Below are positions 30,201 to 34,920 of a stretch of 64,000 nt of DNA, in pieces. The notes beneath the pieces are model-generated. The model was given only the letters and a program-made list of their open reading frames with translations. It was not told the DNA's origin and ran no database searches. The translations under genes and the position numbers were made by a program. Origin of the DNA: Ctena decussata. Taxonomy: Eukaryota; Mollusca; Bivalvia; Lucinida; Lucinidae. How positions within the stretch are numbered: position 1 is the first letter of the stretch; the number at the start of each line of letters is the position of its first letter. The DNA lies in NCBI GenBank assembly GCA_963989385.1, contig OZ022499.1, forward strand, positions 55,040,197 to 55,104,196, written 5' to 3'.

Positions 30201-30834
30201 ATGTGGACTAAATGGCTACTTCAGCGATGACACCCGTGTTATAACGGCGCTCCAGTGTAGTCATTAGTTTTCGTGACTTTTTTTGGATTGTGGAATACAC
30301 TGTGTAGTCATTAGTTTTCGTGTCTATTTTGGATTCGTATGACGTCATTGGCTGTCTGGACCGATTACGATTTCAAAATTTCTGTAGCCCTGGTCCAATT
30401 GGTACAGCCATGTGTACTTTCACTTTCGGTCTGACTGTCTCTGCGCTTTAAAGCGCATTTTTCACGATAAGTAAGAACATGTGGATTAAATGGCTACTTC
30501 AGCGATCACATCCGCGTTTAATGGCGCTCCAGTATAGTCATTAGTTTTCGTGACTTTTATTGGATTGTGGAATACACAGTGTAGTCATTAGTTTTCGTGT
30601 CTATTTTGGATTCCTATGATGTCATCGGCCGTCCGGCCTGATTTGGATTTCAAAATTTCTGTAGCCCTGCTACCGGTATTTGCTACCACATAAACTTATA
30701 CTCATGTACCCACCTCAATAGAGTCTGTGAGAAGTACTTCAGCGTACTGGCAATATCAACTCCTGTCGGCTGTGGTGTGACATTGTTACCAACACGATAG
30801 TGATAGTCACGGAGATTACGAATCTTTGAAGTAA
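86..30834 (-). CDS. UNC79: UNC79 homologue, N-terminal 19 exons (gene continues off left edge)
   Basis: UNC79 is a large HEAT-repeat-type scaffold which, with UNC80, supports the NALCN sodium-leak channel at the neuronal plasma membrane. Exons in transcript order are 30714-30834, 28179-28339, 25396-25566, 24717-24803, 24015-24070, 17155-17284, 15802-15866, 14572-14730, 13338-13555, 10590-10776, 8343-8409, 7083-7312, 6674-6762, 4685-4808, 3748-4023, 2932-3217, 2176-2276, 1309-1457 and 86-243. Every junction is AG/GT and all phases join into one 945-codon frame. The joined protein aligns in order with my memory of vertebrate UNC79, e.g. DIASTLKYFSQTLL, PYTVASTLAIFPPTLHKD, DKPPPLYICSDC, RPIRYCGNCNLDRHG, EYARVGGFW, FDIDMCPLPF, LVLHGECLNY and SQLASIAVPHLLH. 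A cysteine-rich stretch (exons 7-9) could bind metal; that is inference. Vertebrate UNC79 starts only about ten residues before the first exon seen here, so one short 5' coding exon is missing. The C-terminal two thirds lie outside. Confidence 0.95.
244..1036. other. UNC79 intron, mostly plain
   Basis: AT-rich intron. Around 300-420 it holds a degenerate copy of the MITE family with gagcaaattctttc-like palindromic text. The rest shows nothing recognisable. Confidence 0.5.
1037..1235 (-). mobile_element. tRNA-derived SINE
   Basis: Read on the minus strand, positions 1222 to 1155 look like a tRNA: a GATGAGTTGGTAGCG A-box-like stretch and a GGGTTTGATACCC B-box arm. It is followed by a non-tRNA body. 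The head is diverged and there is no clean acceptor stem. Confidence 0.6.
1309..1457 (-). CDS. UNC79: UNC79 exon
   Basis: The acceptor is ttttgtag and the donor GTAAAT; 49 codons + 2. It contains LYSLLTSMKYLVLHGECLNY. Confidence 0.93.
1868..1904. repeat. GT then poly-G run
   Basis: Short simple repeat inside a UNC79 intron: several GT units followed by a G homopolymer. The homopolymer length is error prone. Confidence 0.8.
2176..2276 (-). CDS. UNC79: UNC79 exon
   Basis: The acceptor is tttccag and the donor GTAATT; 2 + 33 codons. It ends in MPIHLQLFSVLLQ, matching LPVTLRLIYTIFQ of vertebrates; the first half is a variable linker. Confidence 0.86.
2440..2640. mobile_element. MITE-like repeat (gagcaaattc family)
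   Basis: Carries the family hallmarks: aaaggagtaaattctttcc, a gtcataaaagttg stretch and a terminal tacccattcacc. Related copies lie near 300, 12830, 23330, 25590, 30940, 46875 and 63125. Confidence 0.5.
2728..2830 (-). mobile_element. tRNA-like SINE head
   Basis: On the minus strand, AAGTGGTCTAGTG (A-box like) and GTTTGAATCCC (B-box like) are about 40 bases apart. It lies just 3' of the UNC79 exon ending at 2932. Confidence 0.5.
2932..3217 (-). CDS. UNC79: UNC79 exon
   Basis: The acceptor is gtctttag and the donor GTAAAT (weak); 95 codons + 1. It contains LSKLWDGTHTCCDDLETVNC and LWHQLASQVMQHFSPRD. The frame stays open past the donor. The donor is chosen because its phase joins the exon at 2176-2276 and because a SINE lies at 2728-2830. 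Confidence 0.88.
3748..4023 (-). CDS. UNC79: UNC79 exon
   Basis: The acceptor is atttgcag and the donor GTATGT; 92 codons, phase 0 at both ends. It encodes ILSSLDIIIPLHTLFAMFKL, a polar Pro/Ser/Asp linker shorter than the vertebrate one, then CYIMMLDLCLKQ. Confidence 0.93.
4685..4808 (-). CDS. UNC79: UNC79 exon
   Basis: The acceptor is cattgcag and the donor GTAGGT; 1 + 41 codons. It encodes KAFDIDMCPLPFMLDKMYHF and YVQEQALQWLQ. Confidence 0.95.
5105..5333 (+). mobile_element. SINE-like element ending in (CAAC)n
   Basis: Shares a body (gggcaagggcctactgtgct, caatatagact, ctcaaagggctgtt) and a CAAC-repeat tail with 23765-23966. Two copies with the same end argue for a retroposed family. No head promoter was recognised. 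Confidence 0.55.
5640..6645 (-). pseudogene. RTE-type LINE fragment, decayed reverse transcriptase
   Basis: The minus-strand translation shows RT motifs GVRQGCLLSPTLFNIF and LLFADD, then TSFKYLGAFVLDDGSKQEVL and LKPIWRDNNISLGSKVKLMR, typical of RTE/BovB-like LINEs. In-frame stops follow the FADD motif and interrupt the preceding segment, so it is dead. It is 5'-truncated and lacks the endonuclease. The distal end carries an internal ~65 bp tandem duplication (5641-5760). It lies in a UNC79 intron, same strand. Confidence 0.85.
6674..6762 (-). CDS. UNC79: UNC79 exon
   Basis: The acceptor is ttattcag and the donor GTGAGT; 29 codons + 2. It encodes IWDYVIPYWMEAIRTEIPTE. Only about 25 bases of intron separate its donor from a truncated RTE LINE. 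Confidence 0.94.
7083..7312 (-). CDS. UNC79: UNC79 exon
   Basis: The acceptor is gttttcag and the donor GTTTGT; 2 + 76 codons. It contains ALERLKPEYICKWL, LLPHPVEYARVGGFWDTLA and TQIKEGLNCFFCLVPYDII. Confidence 0.95.
7541..7800 (+). mobile_element. tRNA-derived SINE
   Basis: The head has GGTCACATGGTTAGAGAC (A-box like) and GTGAATTTGAATCACC (B-box like), then a body with gagggatgggctcc. The same body occurs in reverse orientation at 40735-40995. Confidence 0.6.
7887..8130. mobile_element. Palindromic MITE, copy 1
   Basis: Near-palindrome with ends resembling atatgagccgcgacacga. The arms carry gactcagatca..cctgggcatccgcccag and the inverse near the other end. Other copies: 8433-8678, 16579-16820, 61391-61638, 62155-62402. 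Confidence 0.75.
8343..8409 (-). CDS. UNC79: UNC79 exon (67 bp)
   Basis: The acceptor is atctcag and the donor GTAAGT; 22 codons + 1. It encodes EILGRLLGMLFQWFDATAYL. Confidence 0.93.
8433..8678. mobile_element. Palindromic MITE, copy 2
   Basis: Same family as 7887-8130. It ends in gcggctcatat and lies immediately beside the UNC79 exon 8343-8409, in its upstream intron. Confidence 0.75.
9280..9455 (+). mobile_element. tRNA-derived SINE with conserved core
   Basis: tRNA-like head (GTGGCGGTAGAGTAGTGG; AGATCGATGCCCC), then a body with tctttcggatgagac and ttaaaccgaggtc, a block common in marine-invertebrate SINEs. Confidence 0.6.
9587..9803. mobile_element. Pogo-like MITE, copy 1
   Basis: The left end is acagtcaactcttgatatc; the right end is its inverse, gatatctagagttgattgt. 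CAGTCAAC(T)-type termini recall pogo/Tigger elements. No coding capacity. Confidence 0.65.
10188..10404. mobile_element. Pogo-like MITE, copy 2
   Basis: Same family as 9587-9803. Positions 10222-10283 form a 62 bp palindrome with no loop, centred on gggccc, with one mismatch. Confidence 0.7.
10590..10776 (-). CDS. UNC79: UNC79 exon with acidic linker
   Basis: The acceptor is gccacag and the donor GTATGT; 1 + 62 codons. It encodes LLKEAQPLESKR, a charged His/Asp linker (HRHRHGDDDD), then SRYGIWLLVELCKPKEDIPI, matching the vertebrate SQFGIWFLVSLC block. Confidence 0.94.
10803..10965. repeat. Fold-back inverted repeat ~160 bp
   Basis: The left arm gtgaatatgcagttttattg..cctgcaaacat is matched by its inverse up to 10934. 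Weaker pairing extends to both edges, with a short gacaggaagcgga loop. No ORF; a MITE or hairpin relic 27 bases upstream of a UNC79 exon. Confidence 0.75.
11020..11340. other. Intron stretch with GACGTC sites
   Basis: UNC79 intron. Contains two TGACGTCA-like motifs (11091, 11147) and a small atattataaaatattg palindrome. Nothing coding. Confidence 0.4.
11356..11530. mobile_element. MITE fragment, acagtcaaacctgg family
   Basis: Starts tacagtcaaacctggttatg and contains ttaagcagcc-like units. A related text (cttaagcaagc) lies at 19500-19600. Confidence 0.5.
12100..13467. repeat. Tandem segmental duplication including part of a UNC79 exon
   Basis: Roughly 12100-12790 and 12840-13467 are diverged tandem copies. 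Shared landmarks are aaatcacaa..gttgtctcc, catttcccatttcttc-type text, tacaccagattaacatgg and the exon 3' half. The unit is about 700 bp. Confidence 0.75.
12585..12790 (-). pseudogene. Decayed copy of a UNC79 exon
   Basis: Copies the 3' half of exon 13338-13555 plus its donor (GTATGT kept) and following intron. It reads CNLDRHGSDEGDGHMCH, then an in-frame TAG at 12713-12715 where the real exon has Glu, then IWSCTPEMQRYLMD. The acceptor side is lost, so it is a non-functional ghost exon. Confidence 0.85.
13338..13555 (-). CDS. UNC79: UNC79 exon, cysteine/histidine-rich
   Basis: The acceptor is gttttag and the donor GTATGT; 72 codons + 2. It contains RPIRYCGNCNLDRHG and MCHSSISEIWSC, with CxxC and CH pairs. 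The 3' half and the following intron are duplicated at 12585-12790. Confidence 0.95.
13556..14571. other. UNC79 intron, no element recognised
   Basis: AT-rich; the short ORFs here have no recognisable product. I see no repeat or RNA gene. Confidence 0.5.
14572..14730 (-). CDS. UNC79: UNC79 exon
   Basis: The acceptor is attatag and the donor GTGAGA; exactly 53 codons, phase 0 at both ends. It contains DKPPPLYICSDCADVLQKDH. The initial ATG is an internal codon, not the start. A decayed copy lies directly upstream in the intron (14762-14860). Confidence 0.95.
14762..14860 (-). pseudogene. Decayed copy of a UNC79 exon
   Basis: Copies exon 14572-14730, with the ATGTGTT start after a TAG acceptor-like site, ATTCAAGAGACAAGCCA and GATGTCTTAC. 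Small deletions shift the frame and create stops. It sits about 30 bp upstream of the real exon. Confidence 0.75.
15000..15130. repeat. Repeat with gtctgatctggg units
   Basis: Two related blocks (cagacatttgtc, cagacatttctgg) around tctgat words, distantly resembling the palindromic MITE family. Low-copy remnant. Confidence 0.35.
15582..15631. repeat. Small hairpin
   Basis: Arms gtagaccc..ctcaaactgctcc and the inverse flank a tgaa loop. It forms a ~50 bp near-perfect hairpin in a UNC79 intron. Confidence 0.8.
15802..15866 (-). CDS. UNC79: UNC79 exon (65 bp)
   Basis: The acceptor is ttcttccag and the donor GTAAGG; 2 + 21 codons. It encodes WPPVLCQREDCVNSGNCQAVK and begins the cysteine-rich segment. 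Confidence 0.93.
15867..16578. other. UNC79 intron, no element recognised
   Basis: No repeat, RNA or exon supported. Short open frames here are chance. Confidence 0.45.
16579..16820. mobile_element. Palindromic MITE, copy 3
   Basis: Same family as 7887-8130; contains gcctgggcatcagcccagtc and the inverse block. Confidence 0.75.
17067..17140 (-). pseudogene. Diverged copy of part of a UNC79 exon, frame open
   Basis: Reads LANLLYYYWPPLNPCLSD, parallel to AANLLFYYWPQLNPSLSD of exon 17155-17284. It lies about 15 bases 3' of that exon's donor. The protein is better preserved than chance would allow, but there is no separate acceptor and a stop follows after TREIN. Confidence 0.8.
17155..17284 (-). 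CDS. UNC79: UNC79 exon
   Basis: The acceptor is ttttcag and the donor GTAACC; 43 codons + 1. It encodes DILSIIAYGPPSARAPAANL and then FYYWPQLNPSLSDRRGIHY. The preceding intron is 6.7 kb. A diverged copy of part of this exon lies at 17067-17140. Confidence 0.95.
17942..19376. mobile_element. 1.4 kb TIR transposon, non-autonomous
   Basis: The left end CCGTATTCGCCCCATTTACC pairs with the right end (one mismatch in 24). TA flanks both ends (17940-17941, 19377-19378). Subterminal copies of gtgcggtt-like words occur at both sides. No transposase ORF, so it probably moved in trans; the superfamily is unclear. Confidence 0.75.
19385..19475. repeat. Short palindromic repeat (tgtgaccc family)
   Basis: aaaacatatattgtgaccc, then an inverse ggggtcacaaaatatgtttt, around a gaactgtctcggcaagacggttc hairpin. 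Same family: 24885-24975 and 60865-60945. Confidence 0.65.
19628..20515. mobile_element. Pogo/Tigger-like TIR element, non-autonomous
   Basis: Left CAGTCGAACTTCAGTAGTTC and right inverse CAGTCAAACTTCGGTAGTTC are directly flanked by TA on both sides. 888 bp; no transposase frame. Many internal gttcgaa words repeat near both ends. Confidence 0.8.
20685..21060. other. Possible LINE 3' end in reverse orientation
   Basis: Starts with repeated acagatacagatacaaatt, which on the minus strand would be a LINE-type tail. The rest is AT-rich and unassigned. Confidence 0.35.
21064..22740 (+). CDS. LINE reverse transcriptase (CR1/Jockey group), 5'-truncated
   Basis: Open for 558 codons, but the first codon is TTG and no endonuclease precedes it, so this is a 5'-truncated non-LTR retrotransposon. 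Reverse transcriptase copies element RNA into nuclear DNA at a nicked target. Visible motifs: GNYRPVSILPVVSKIFE (about residue 121), MDLSKAFDCLPHDLL (catalytic D192), GVPQGSILGPVLFNIF (about 249) and NYADD (279-282). The C-terminal part FGSGSFRSSAAKLWNSLP matches CR1/Jockey-type LINE termini. The catalytic core and frame are intact, suggesting fairly recent insertion. It sits inside a 6.7 kb UNC79 intron, opposite strand. Confidence 0.9.
   Translation: MQSFQQFFVNVAENIGNNSIPVNEEHPSIVKIKENNKIGSDFNFRPVDHSYISKQIDKLSNKKATGFDGISAKLLKLAKPSIVVPVTDLVNTSLLTSNFPDSLKIAQVAPIHKKNSTLEKGNYRPVSILPVVSKIFERSMNEQLTELFNHHFNVYLSAFRSGYGTQSTLLKSIEDWKKSLDENKYVAAILMDLSKAFDCLPHDLLLLKLKFYGVSDSALDLIHSYLSNRKQCVKMGNFISDFKTVYKGVPQGSILGPVLFNIFINGIFHFINDSSLYNYADDNTVSYSHIDPLVLKNVLTNDSLTLVKWFSDNQMQANPDKFQGIAIGQKSKNENMTFNLGGDCIINCDEEVKLLGVTIDFKLKFDIHISNICKKASKQLGVLKRIGKNLCKLGKLNIYHSFILSNFSYCPLTWHFCGEANTKKLEKIQERALRFIYNDYVSDYDALLSQSKLPTLKLRRLRTMALEVFKILYKETPVYLHDLICFKNNHYTFRYTRMAEIPQVRTTRFGSGSFRSSAAKLWNSLPQHFREAHNFNHFKSLINTWNGGGCVCSFCSAS
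22741..23330. other. LINE 3' flank and plain intron
   Basis: 22741-22930 repeats gtgcttttag/tgtgcttttc-like words and may be LINE 3' UTR. The rest shows nothing coding. Confidence 0.4.
23330..23460. mobile_element. MITE-like repeat (gagcaaattc family)
   Basis: Contains ccaagggtaacaacttttctgac and tactcttttcctttaagaatt words shared with the other copies; truncated. Confidence 0.45.
23470..23680 (-). mobile_element. tRNA-derived SINE
   Basis: On the minus strand the head has GACTGAGTGGTTAGTTTG (A-box like) and ACAGGTTCGAGTCCTG (B box). The tail reads gactgaaatactgttgaaa, a tail shared with the split SINE at 31347/33007. Confidence 0.7.
23765..23966 (+). mobile_element. SINE-like element ending in CAAC repeats
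   Basis: Second copy of the element at 5105-5333; it ends just 5' (on plus) of the UNC79 micro-exon 24015-24070. Confidence 0.55.
24015..24070 (-). CDS. UNC79: UNC79 micro-exon (56 bp)
   Basis: The acceptor is ctttcag and the donor GTAAAT; 2 + 18 codons. It encodes YHSQILECFMSIKKDIIK, matching the YHCQLLECLMKYKQE block of vertebrate UNC79. It is too short for an ORF scan; phase and homology fix it. Confidence 0.92.
24717..24803 (-). CDS. UNC79: UNC79 exon
   Basis: The acceptor is tttacag and the donor a perfect GTAAGT; 2 + 28 codons + 1. It encodes FDGCMDATYASESAAAIITM. It is shorter than the vertebrate linker at this place. Confidence 0.9.
24885..25030. repeat. Palindromic repeat (tgtgaccc family), copy 2
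   Basis: acatatgttgtgacccctca and its inverse aggtcacaacatac flank a gaaccgtctc..gagatggttc hairpin. Confidence 0.65.
25396..25566 (-). CDS. UNC79: UNC79 exon
   Basis: The acceptor is tttgcag and the donor GTAAG; 2 + 56 codons + 1. It contains LVPFLENDLLDSLPYTVAST and FPPTLHKDTIDLL, among the best conserved UNC79 N-terminal blocks. Confidence 0.95.
25590..25690. mobile_element. MITE-like fragment (gtgaatgggtacac end)
   Basis: Begins aaggtgaatgggtacacttt and contains gggtcaactcttaaagaaaag; end of the gagcaaattc MITE family, in the intron just upstream of exon 25396-25566. Confidence 0.5.
25951..27813. mobile_element. Pearl-like element with ~155 bp tandem core
   Basis: Starts acaagagcatgtgagcaggg and a cgtatacccccgg block; ends with the inverse ccgggggtat. 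Between them, 26370-27720 is about eight units of ~155 bp (ggagagaaagaaa at 26482, 26640, 26791, 26939, 27095, 27250, 27404, 27558). No coding capacity. Confidence 0.7.
28179..28339 (-). CDS. UNC79: UNC79 exon
   Basis: The acceptor is tttcag and the donor GTAAGA; 1 + 53 codons + 1. It encodes ILKDVPNIPAES, then FPNLNYAGLYKAVLNMIDLV. Vertebrate UNC79 carries an extra segment just before this exon that is absent here. Confidence 0.95.
28805..28871 (-). pseudogene. Tandem copy of a UNC79 exon/donor edge
   Basis: Repeats the last ~22 exon bases and the donor (ACAGACTCTGTTGAG, GTGGGTACC) of exon 30714-30834, plus intron tgctaccacataaacttata. A nested hAT insertion now separates the two copies; before it they were a ~71 bp tandem pair. 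Confidence 0.85.
28872..30669. mobile_element. Non-autonomous hAT element, outer copy
   Basis: Termini CAGGGCTACAGAAAT and its inverse ATTTCTGTAGCCCTG. The flanking 8 bp ctaccggt is duplicated at 28864-28871 and 30670-30677. CAGGG ends with an 8 bp duplication are the hAT signature. Removing the inner copy leaves about 896 bp. No transposase. It lies in the first UNC79 intron seen, 45 bp from an exon. Confidence 0.93.
29499..30392. mobile_element. Non-autonomous hAT element, inner copy nested in its own family
   Basis: 894 bp, same termini and interior as the outer copy, flanked by gtccaatt at 29491-29498 and 30393-30400. It interrupts the outer copy, so it inserted later. Confidence 0.93.
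30714..30834 (-). CDS. UNC79: UNC79 exon, first seen
   Basis: The acceptor is ttaacag and the donor is GTGGGT. It has 2 leading bases, 39 codons and 2 trailing bases. It encodes TSKIRNLRDYHYRVG and then STLKYFSQTLL, matching the extreme N-terminus of UNC79. The donor region has a tandem copy at 28805-28871. Confidence 0.93.
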
Positions 30835-31346
30835 CTGTTAAAAAAGTGAAAACAAAGTGCAAGATAAATTAAGATGTATAATAGGGAGTGAGAGTGCCAT
30901 GTTTTTCTGCCATTTTTTCAAATGAAAACAACTTTTTGAAATTCTATTTGCTTTTCCAGTAGAAAAACTTTCCAAAGAGGGATATTCTCCTAAAGCAATG
31001 ACTTTGCTCCCAGAGGAGCAAATTCTTTCCTTTAATACTAGATCATCAGTATGAAGGAATGCAAAAGAGAAAATGTAAAAATAAAATTGCCTGATTGTGG
31101 CAGTTATAATGTGGGGCTACAACATATTATTAGGGAGGATGAACACAAAGTAGCCAATACTTATTCTCAAAACCCATTATCCACTTGTATTAATTAGTAT
31201 TCCACCATTTATGTATAGGGGAACTTTCAACAAATTCCATGATTTACTGTTGCCTTTCTGAACAGTGAAACTATTCCAAAAAGGGGTTTAGAAATTGCTC
31301 CTGGAGAAGCATGCCTTTCCTCTATGAATAAACACCCATTTGATAA
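30835..31346. other. UNC79 intron 5' of first seen exon
   Basis: Holds a degenerate gagcaaattctttcc MITE copy (30940-31070). I looked for the short start exon of UNC79 here and could not identify one. Confidence 0.4.
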
Positions 31347-33135
31347 AGGTGCCCCAGTAGCTCAGTGGTTTGAGTGCTGACCAGCTGATCTAGGGGTCCT
31401 GGCAGGGTTCTCGGGGACGCAGAATTCGGCGTCCCTGGACGCGAAAATTCCGGCCCGGACGCCAATAATTGCCTTCCGAGGATTCCCGCGGACGCGATAT
31501 TTTTCCGACTGTACTCCTTTAAAATCTCCTAAAATGTCAGTTTTCACAAGTTGTGAAGTAGACACACGTTTCTCACACATTTAAAATCGTCGTAAATGCT
31601 GCCTGTTATTTACCTGGAATTTCACACATTCCTAATCCCCACTACCGTAGCAGGGCACGTGTCAGTATTTCTTTCTTAATCGCTAATAACCGGCGATCTT
31701 TTGATCAATATAAACAAATTGGGTCAACACGGTATCTTTGTCTTAGATGTACCGCCTCGCATGATTGGTCAGATTAGTCTTTGGAAGTACCGCATCGCAT
31801 TAATTGACAGAAGGTGGGACTTTTACAGTGGCTGTGTCAGCAAATTAAAATTATAATATATTAGAATCTACTCTCGCCAATGGGATGAGAGCCCGAGAGG
31901 GACAACTGCCGTCTTACAAAAGAGTTCTCAGCATCTTTTACGAGAAAATTTTGATTTTCAGGTAGACCTAGCCTGCCGAAGTATGACCTTTTCTACGGCA
32001 CGTTTTCTATTTCCCGACTGTTTGAAGTGCGATCGTGCGCTGTGCTTGATGGGCGTTACACGTGTGTATTAAATCAGTTTTTTTTAACTTGGAAAATGCA
32101 ATCGGTAATTTCAAGTTGCCAGAAGCGGCCGTCAGAGGTAATTAAACTATATTTTAGCAAGGCCAGTTGTTGCAATTCCCGGAAACGGGTGACTTTTTAG
32201 ATCTTCGGTTCGTGCACTTTAAAATTCTTTCCCGCCATTTTTTAGTTTGTTTCCCGCCATATCTCGCGCACCACGTGCTGAACGAGTACCAGTGTAGATC
32301 TATAAATAACGTTTTGGGAAATCCGCGAGTTCAACATTCGGTATAGGAACTCTTATTGATACAGATATGCGCAGAAATTCACAGTTAATGTATAATTCAG
32401 TAAACAAAGGAAGATTTAATGACAGGTACACATTCATTCAAGTAAATCAAACTCGATTTGGACATAAACAATCAGTCTGTGTCTCAAATTAAGAAAGGCA
32501 AAATACATGTAGACGGATTTCTGCGTTTGATGTCAGCGGGTGGGGTAAGATGCGCCGAGGGAGGGGGTGGGGGGGGGTGCTTGAGATAGGCTGTAATTAT
32601 TACTGAAAGCAATGTTGCAGTGGACTGGACATCACTGAATAGTACTGAACTGTAGCTATTACACTTCTGCTGAAGGGAAAAGTTTAATCAATACCTTTGA
32701 CTTACATGGAAGATTTACAAAATAATTGTCAATGTCATATCTTTTTACATTTCTATAACATAATCATTTGATGTCCAATCACAAAAGCAATGCCCTTCCC
32801 AGTCCTGTACAGGCCCGATTCATCTTTTGTATCCCTCAGGGACAATATCAGAAGACAAATAAGATTATTTATAAGCTAAAATTTATGTTAAAACATATGG
32901 GACTCCAATTTTTCTGGATGGGACTCCTACTTTTCAGATGGGACTCCTATTTTTGGAAAAGGAGGAGTCCCGGACTCCTATTTTTAAAATTCAAGTGAGA
33001 ACCCTGCCTGGGTTTGGAGGCAGAAATCTTTTCAACCATAAACCTGTGTAAAAGCACACAGCTTTTCATGATCACTCTCCTATTGTGCTGATATGACTGA
33101 AATACTGTTGAAACGGACATAAAATCTCAAGTCAA
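31347..33135 (+). mobile_element. tRNA-derived SINE split by a TIR element
   Basis: The head GCCCCAGTAGCTCAGTGG is at 31351; the body and tail resume at 33007 (gggtttggaggcag; atatgactgaaatactgttg). 31403-33006 interrupts it. Confidence 0.75.
31403..33006. mobile_element. TIR element inserted in a SINE
   Basis: 10 bp termini CAGGGTTCTC / GAGAACCCTG, flanked on both sides by CCTGG (31398-31402, 33007-33011). Left subterminal gacgc words and right ggactcct words differ. 1604 bp, no transposase frame. hAT-like termini but an apparent 5 bp target duplication, so the class is open. Confidence 0.75.
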
Positions 33136-33174
33136 CCATCCATCCAAATTGAGAAGGCAGGCAACAACAAATGA

Positions 33175-34570
33175 AACAAGAGGGCCATGATGGCCCTGGA
33201 TCGCTCACCCGAGTATCCTGTGAACTTAACCTCAGAGACATCCATGCGCACGACAGACAGAGTTTCACAAAGATTCAATGGAAAATGAACACATTATTGT
33301 GTACCTAAGGTTTTTCTAAGATTTAACCAAATGACCTTGTTTTTGACCCCACATGACCCAGTTTTACATTATCATCTAGATTTCTTGGATATAAACATTT
33401 TAACATTCTGACAAAGTTTCATGAATATCGGATCAAAACTGTGCCCTCTGGAGTATACACAATGTTTTTCTAAGGTTTTACCTAGTGACCTAGTTCTTGA
33501 TCCAACATGACCCAGTTGCACCCTTGGTCTAGATTTGTTGGAGATAAACATTTTGACAAAGTTTCATGAAGATTGGAACAAAACTGTGCCCACTAGAGCA
33601 TTCACATGGTTTTTCTAAGATCTGACCTAGTGACCTAGTTTTTGACCTGACATGGCCTAGTTTCAGATCTGGTCTAGATTTCATAAACATAGACATTCAG
33701 ACAAAGTTTCATGAAGATTGGATCAGAACTGTGCCCTCTAAAGTGTACACAATGTTTTTCTAAGATTTGACCTAGTGACCTAGTTTTTGACCCCACATGA
33801 CTCAGTTTCAAATTTGGCCTAGATTGTATAAGGATAAACAATCTGACAAAGTTTCATGAAGATTGGATCATAACTGTGCCCTCTAAGGTGTACACAAGGT
33901 TTTTCTAAGATTTGACCTAGTGACCTAGTTTTTCACCCCACATGACCCAGTTTCAAAGCTGGTCTAGACTTCATAAAGATAAACATTCTGACAAAGTTTC
34001 GTGATGATTGGATCAAAACTGTGCCCTCTGTGTCATTCTAAGATTTATTTCCATTTGTAGCTCTGGCGGCCATTTTGTTCAACGGAGTGAAACCATTTTA
34101 GCAATTTTGGTTCAGGGCCATGAGTCAAACATTTCTGTGAAATTATTTTGAAATCAACCATTGGCTTCAGAGCAGATGTCGTTTGAAGGTTTTTCTATTT
34201 TTAGATTTCTATTTTTAGCTCTGGTGGCCATTTTGTTCAGCCAATGAAACCGTTTTAGCAATTTTGGTTCAGGGTCATGAGTCAAACATTTCTGTGAAAT
34301 TATTTTGAAATCGAGCCATTGGCTTCAGCGATGTTGTTTAAAGGTTTTTCTATTTTTAGCTCTGGCGGCCATTTTGTTCAGTGGAGCGGAACCATTTTAG
34401 CAATTTTGGTTAAGGGCTATAACAGAAACATTAGTGTGAAATTATTTTGAAATTGGCTTACTGGTCTAGGAGGAGATGTCGTTTGAAGAAATTTTTGACG
34501 GACGGACAGACAATGGACAAATAGCGATCACAATAGCTCACCTTGAGCGCTTCGTGCTTAGGTGAGCTAA
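33175..34570. mobile_element. Pearl/Helentron-like element (gagggccatgatggccc)
   Basis: Starts aacaagagggccatgatggc; ends in the hairpin tagctcacct..aggtgagcta and CTAA. The core has ~145 bp units (aagtttcatga at 33414, 33559, 33705, 33851, 33997), then ~165 bp units to 34440, then a gacggacggacaga tract. Confidence 0.7.
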
Positions 34571-34920
34571 AAAAAGGCAGAGCTACCTCCCCTGAAAAAG
34601 GCCAATTCACCTCGAAAACAGCTCCACAAGAAGATTCAGCTGAGATCCATGACATAGAAAGCTACCTTTTAACCCAAATTTGTGTTTACCAGGATATCTG
34701 TACACTTACATGTAGCAGCTCTGGTGGTTGCCATGGTGCTTCTCTGGTTTTGCCACCTCTTGGGGCTAAATCTTCTTTTTGCAATGACCTACATCATCTT
34801 ACGTTACTGTGACCTACAAAAGCCAAAGCAAGAAATACTAGAAATGTTTTTGACAAAAACAGATGTCCCCCACCTGCGCTTTCCCTGCAGTATCATTTTC
34901 CCTAAATGCTGTCAATTTAA

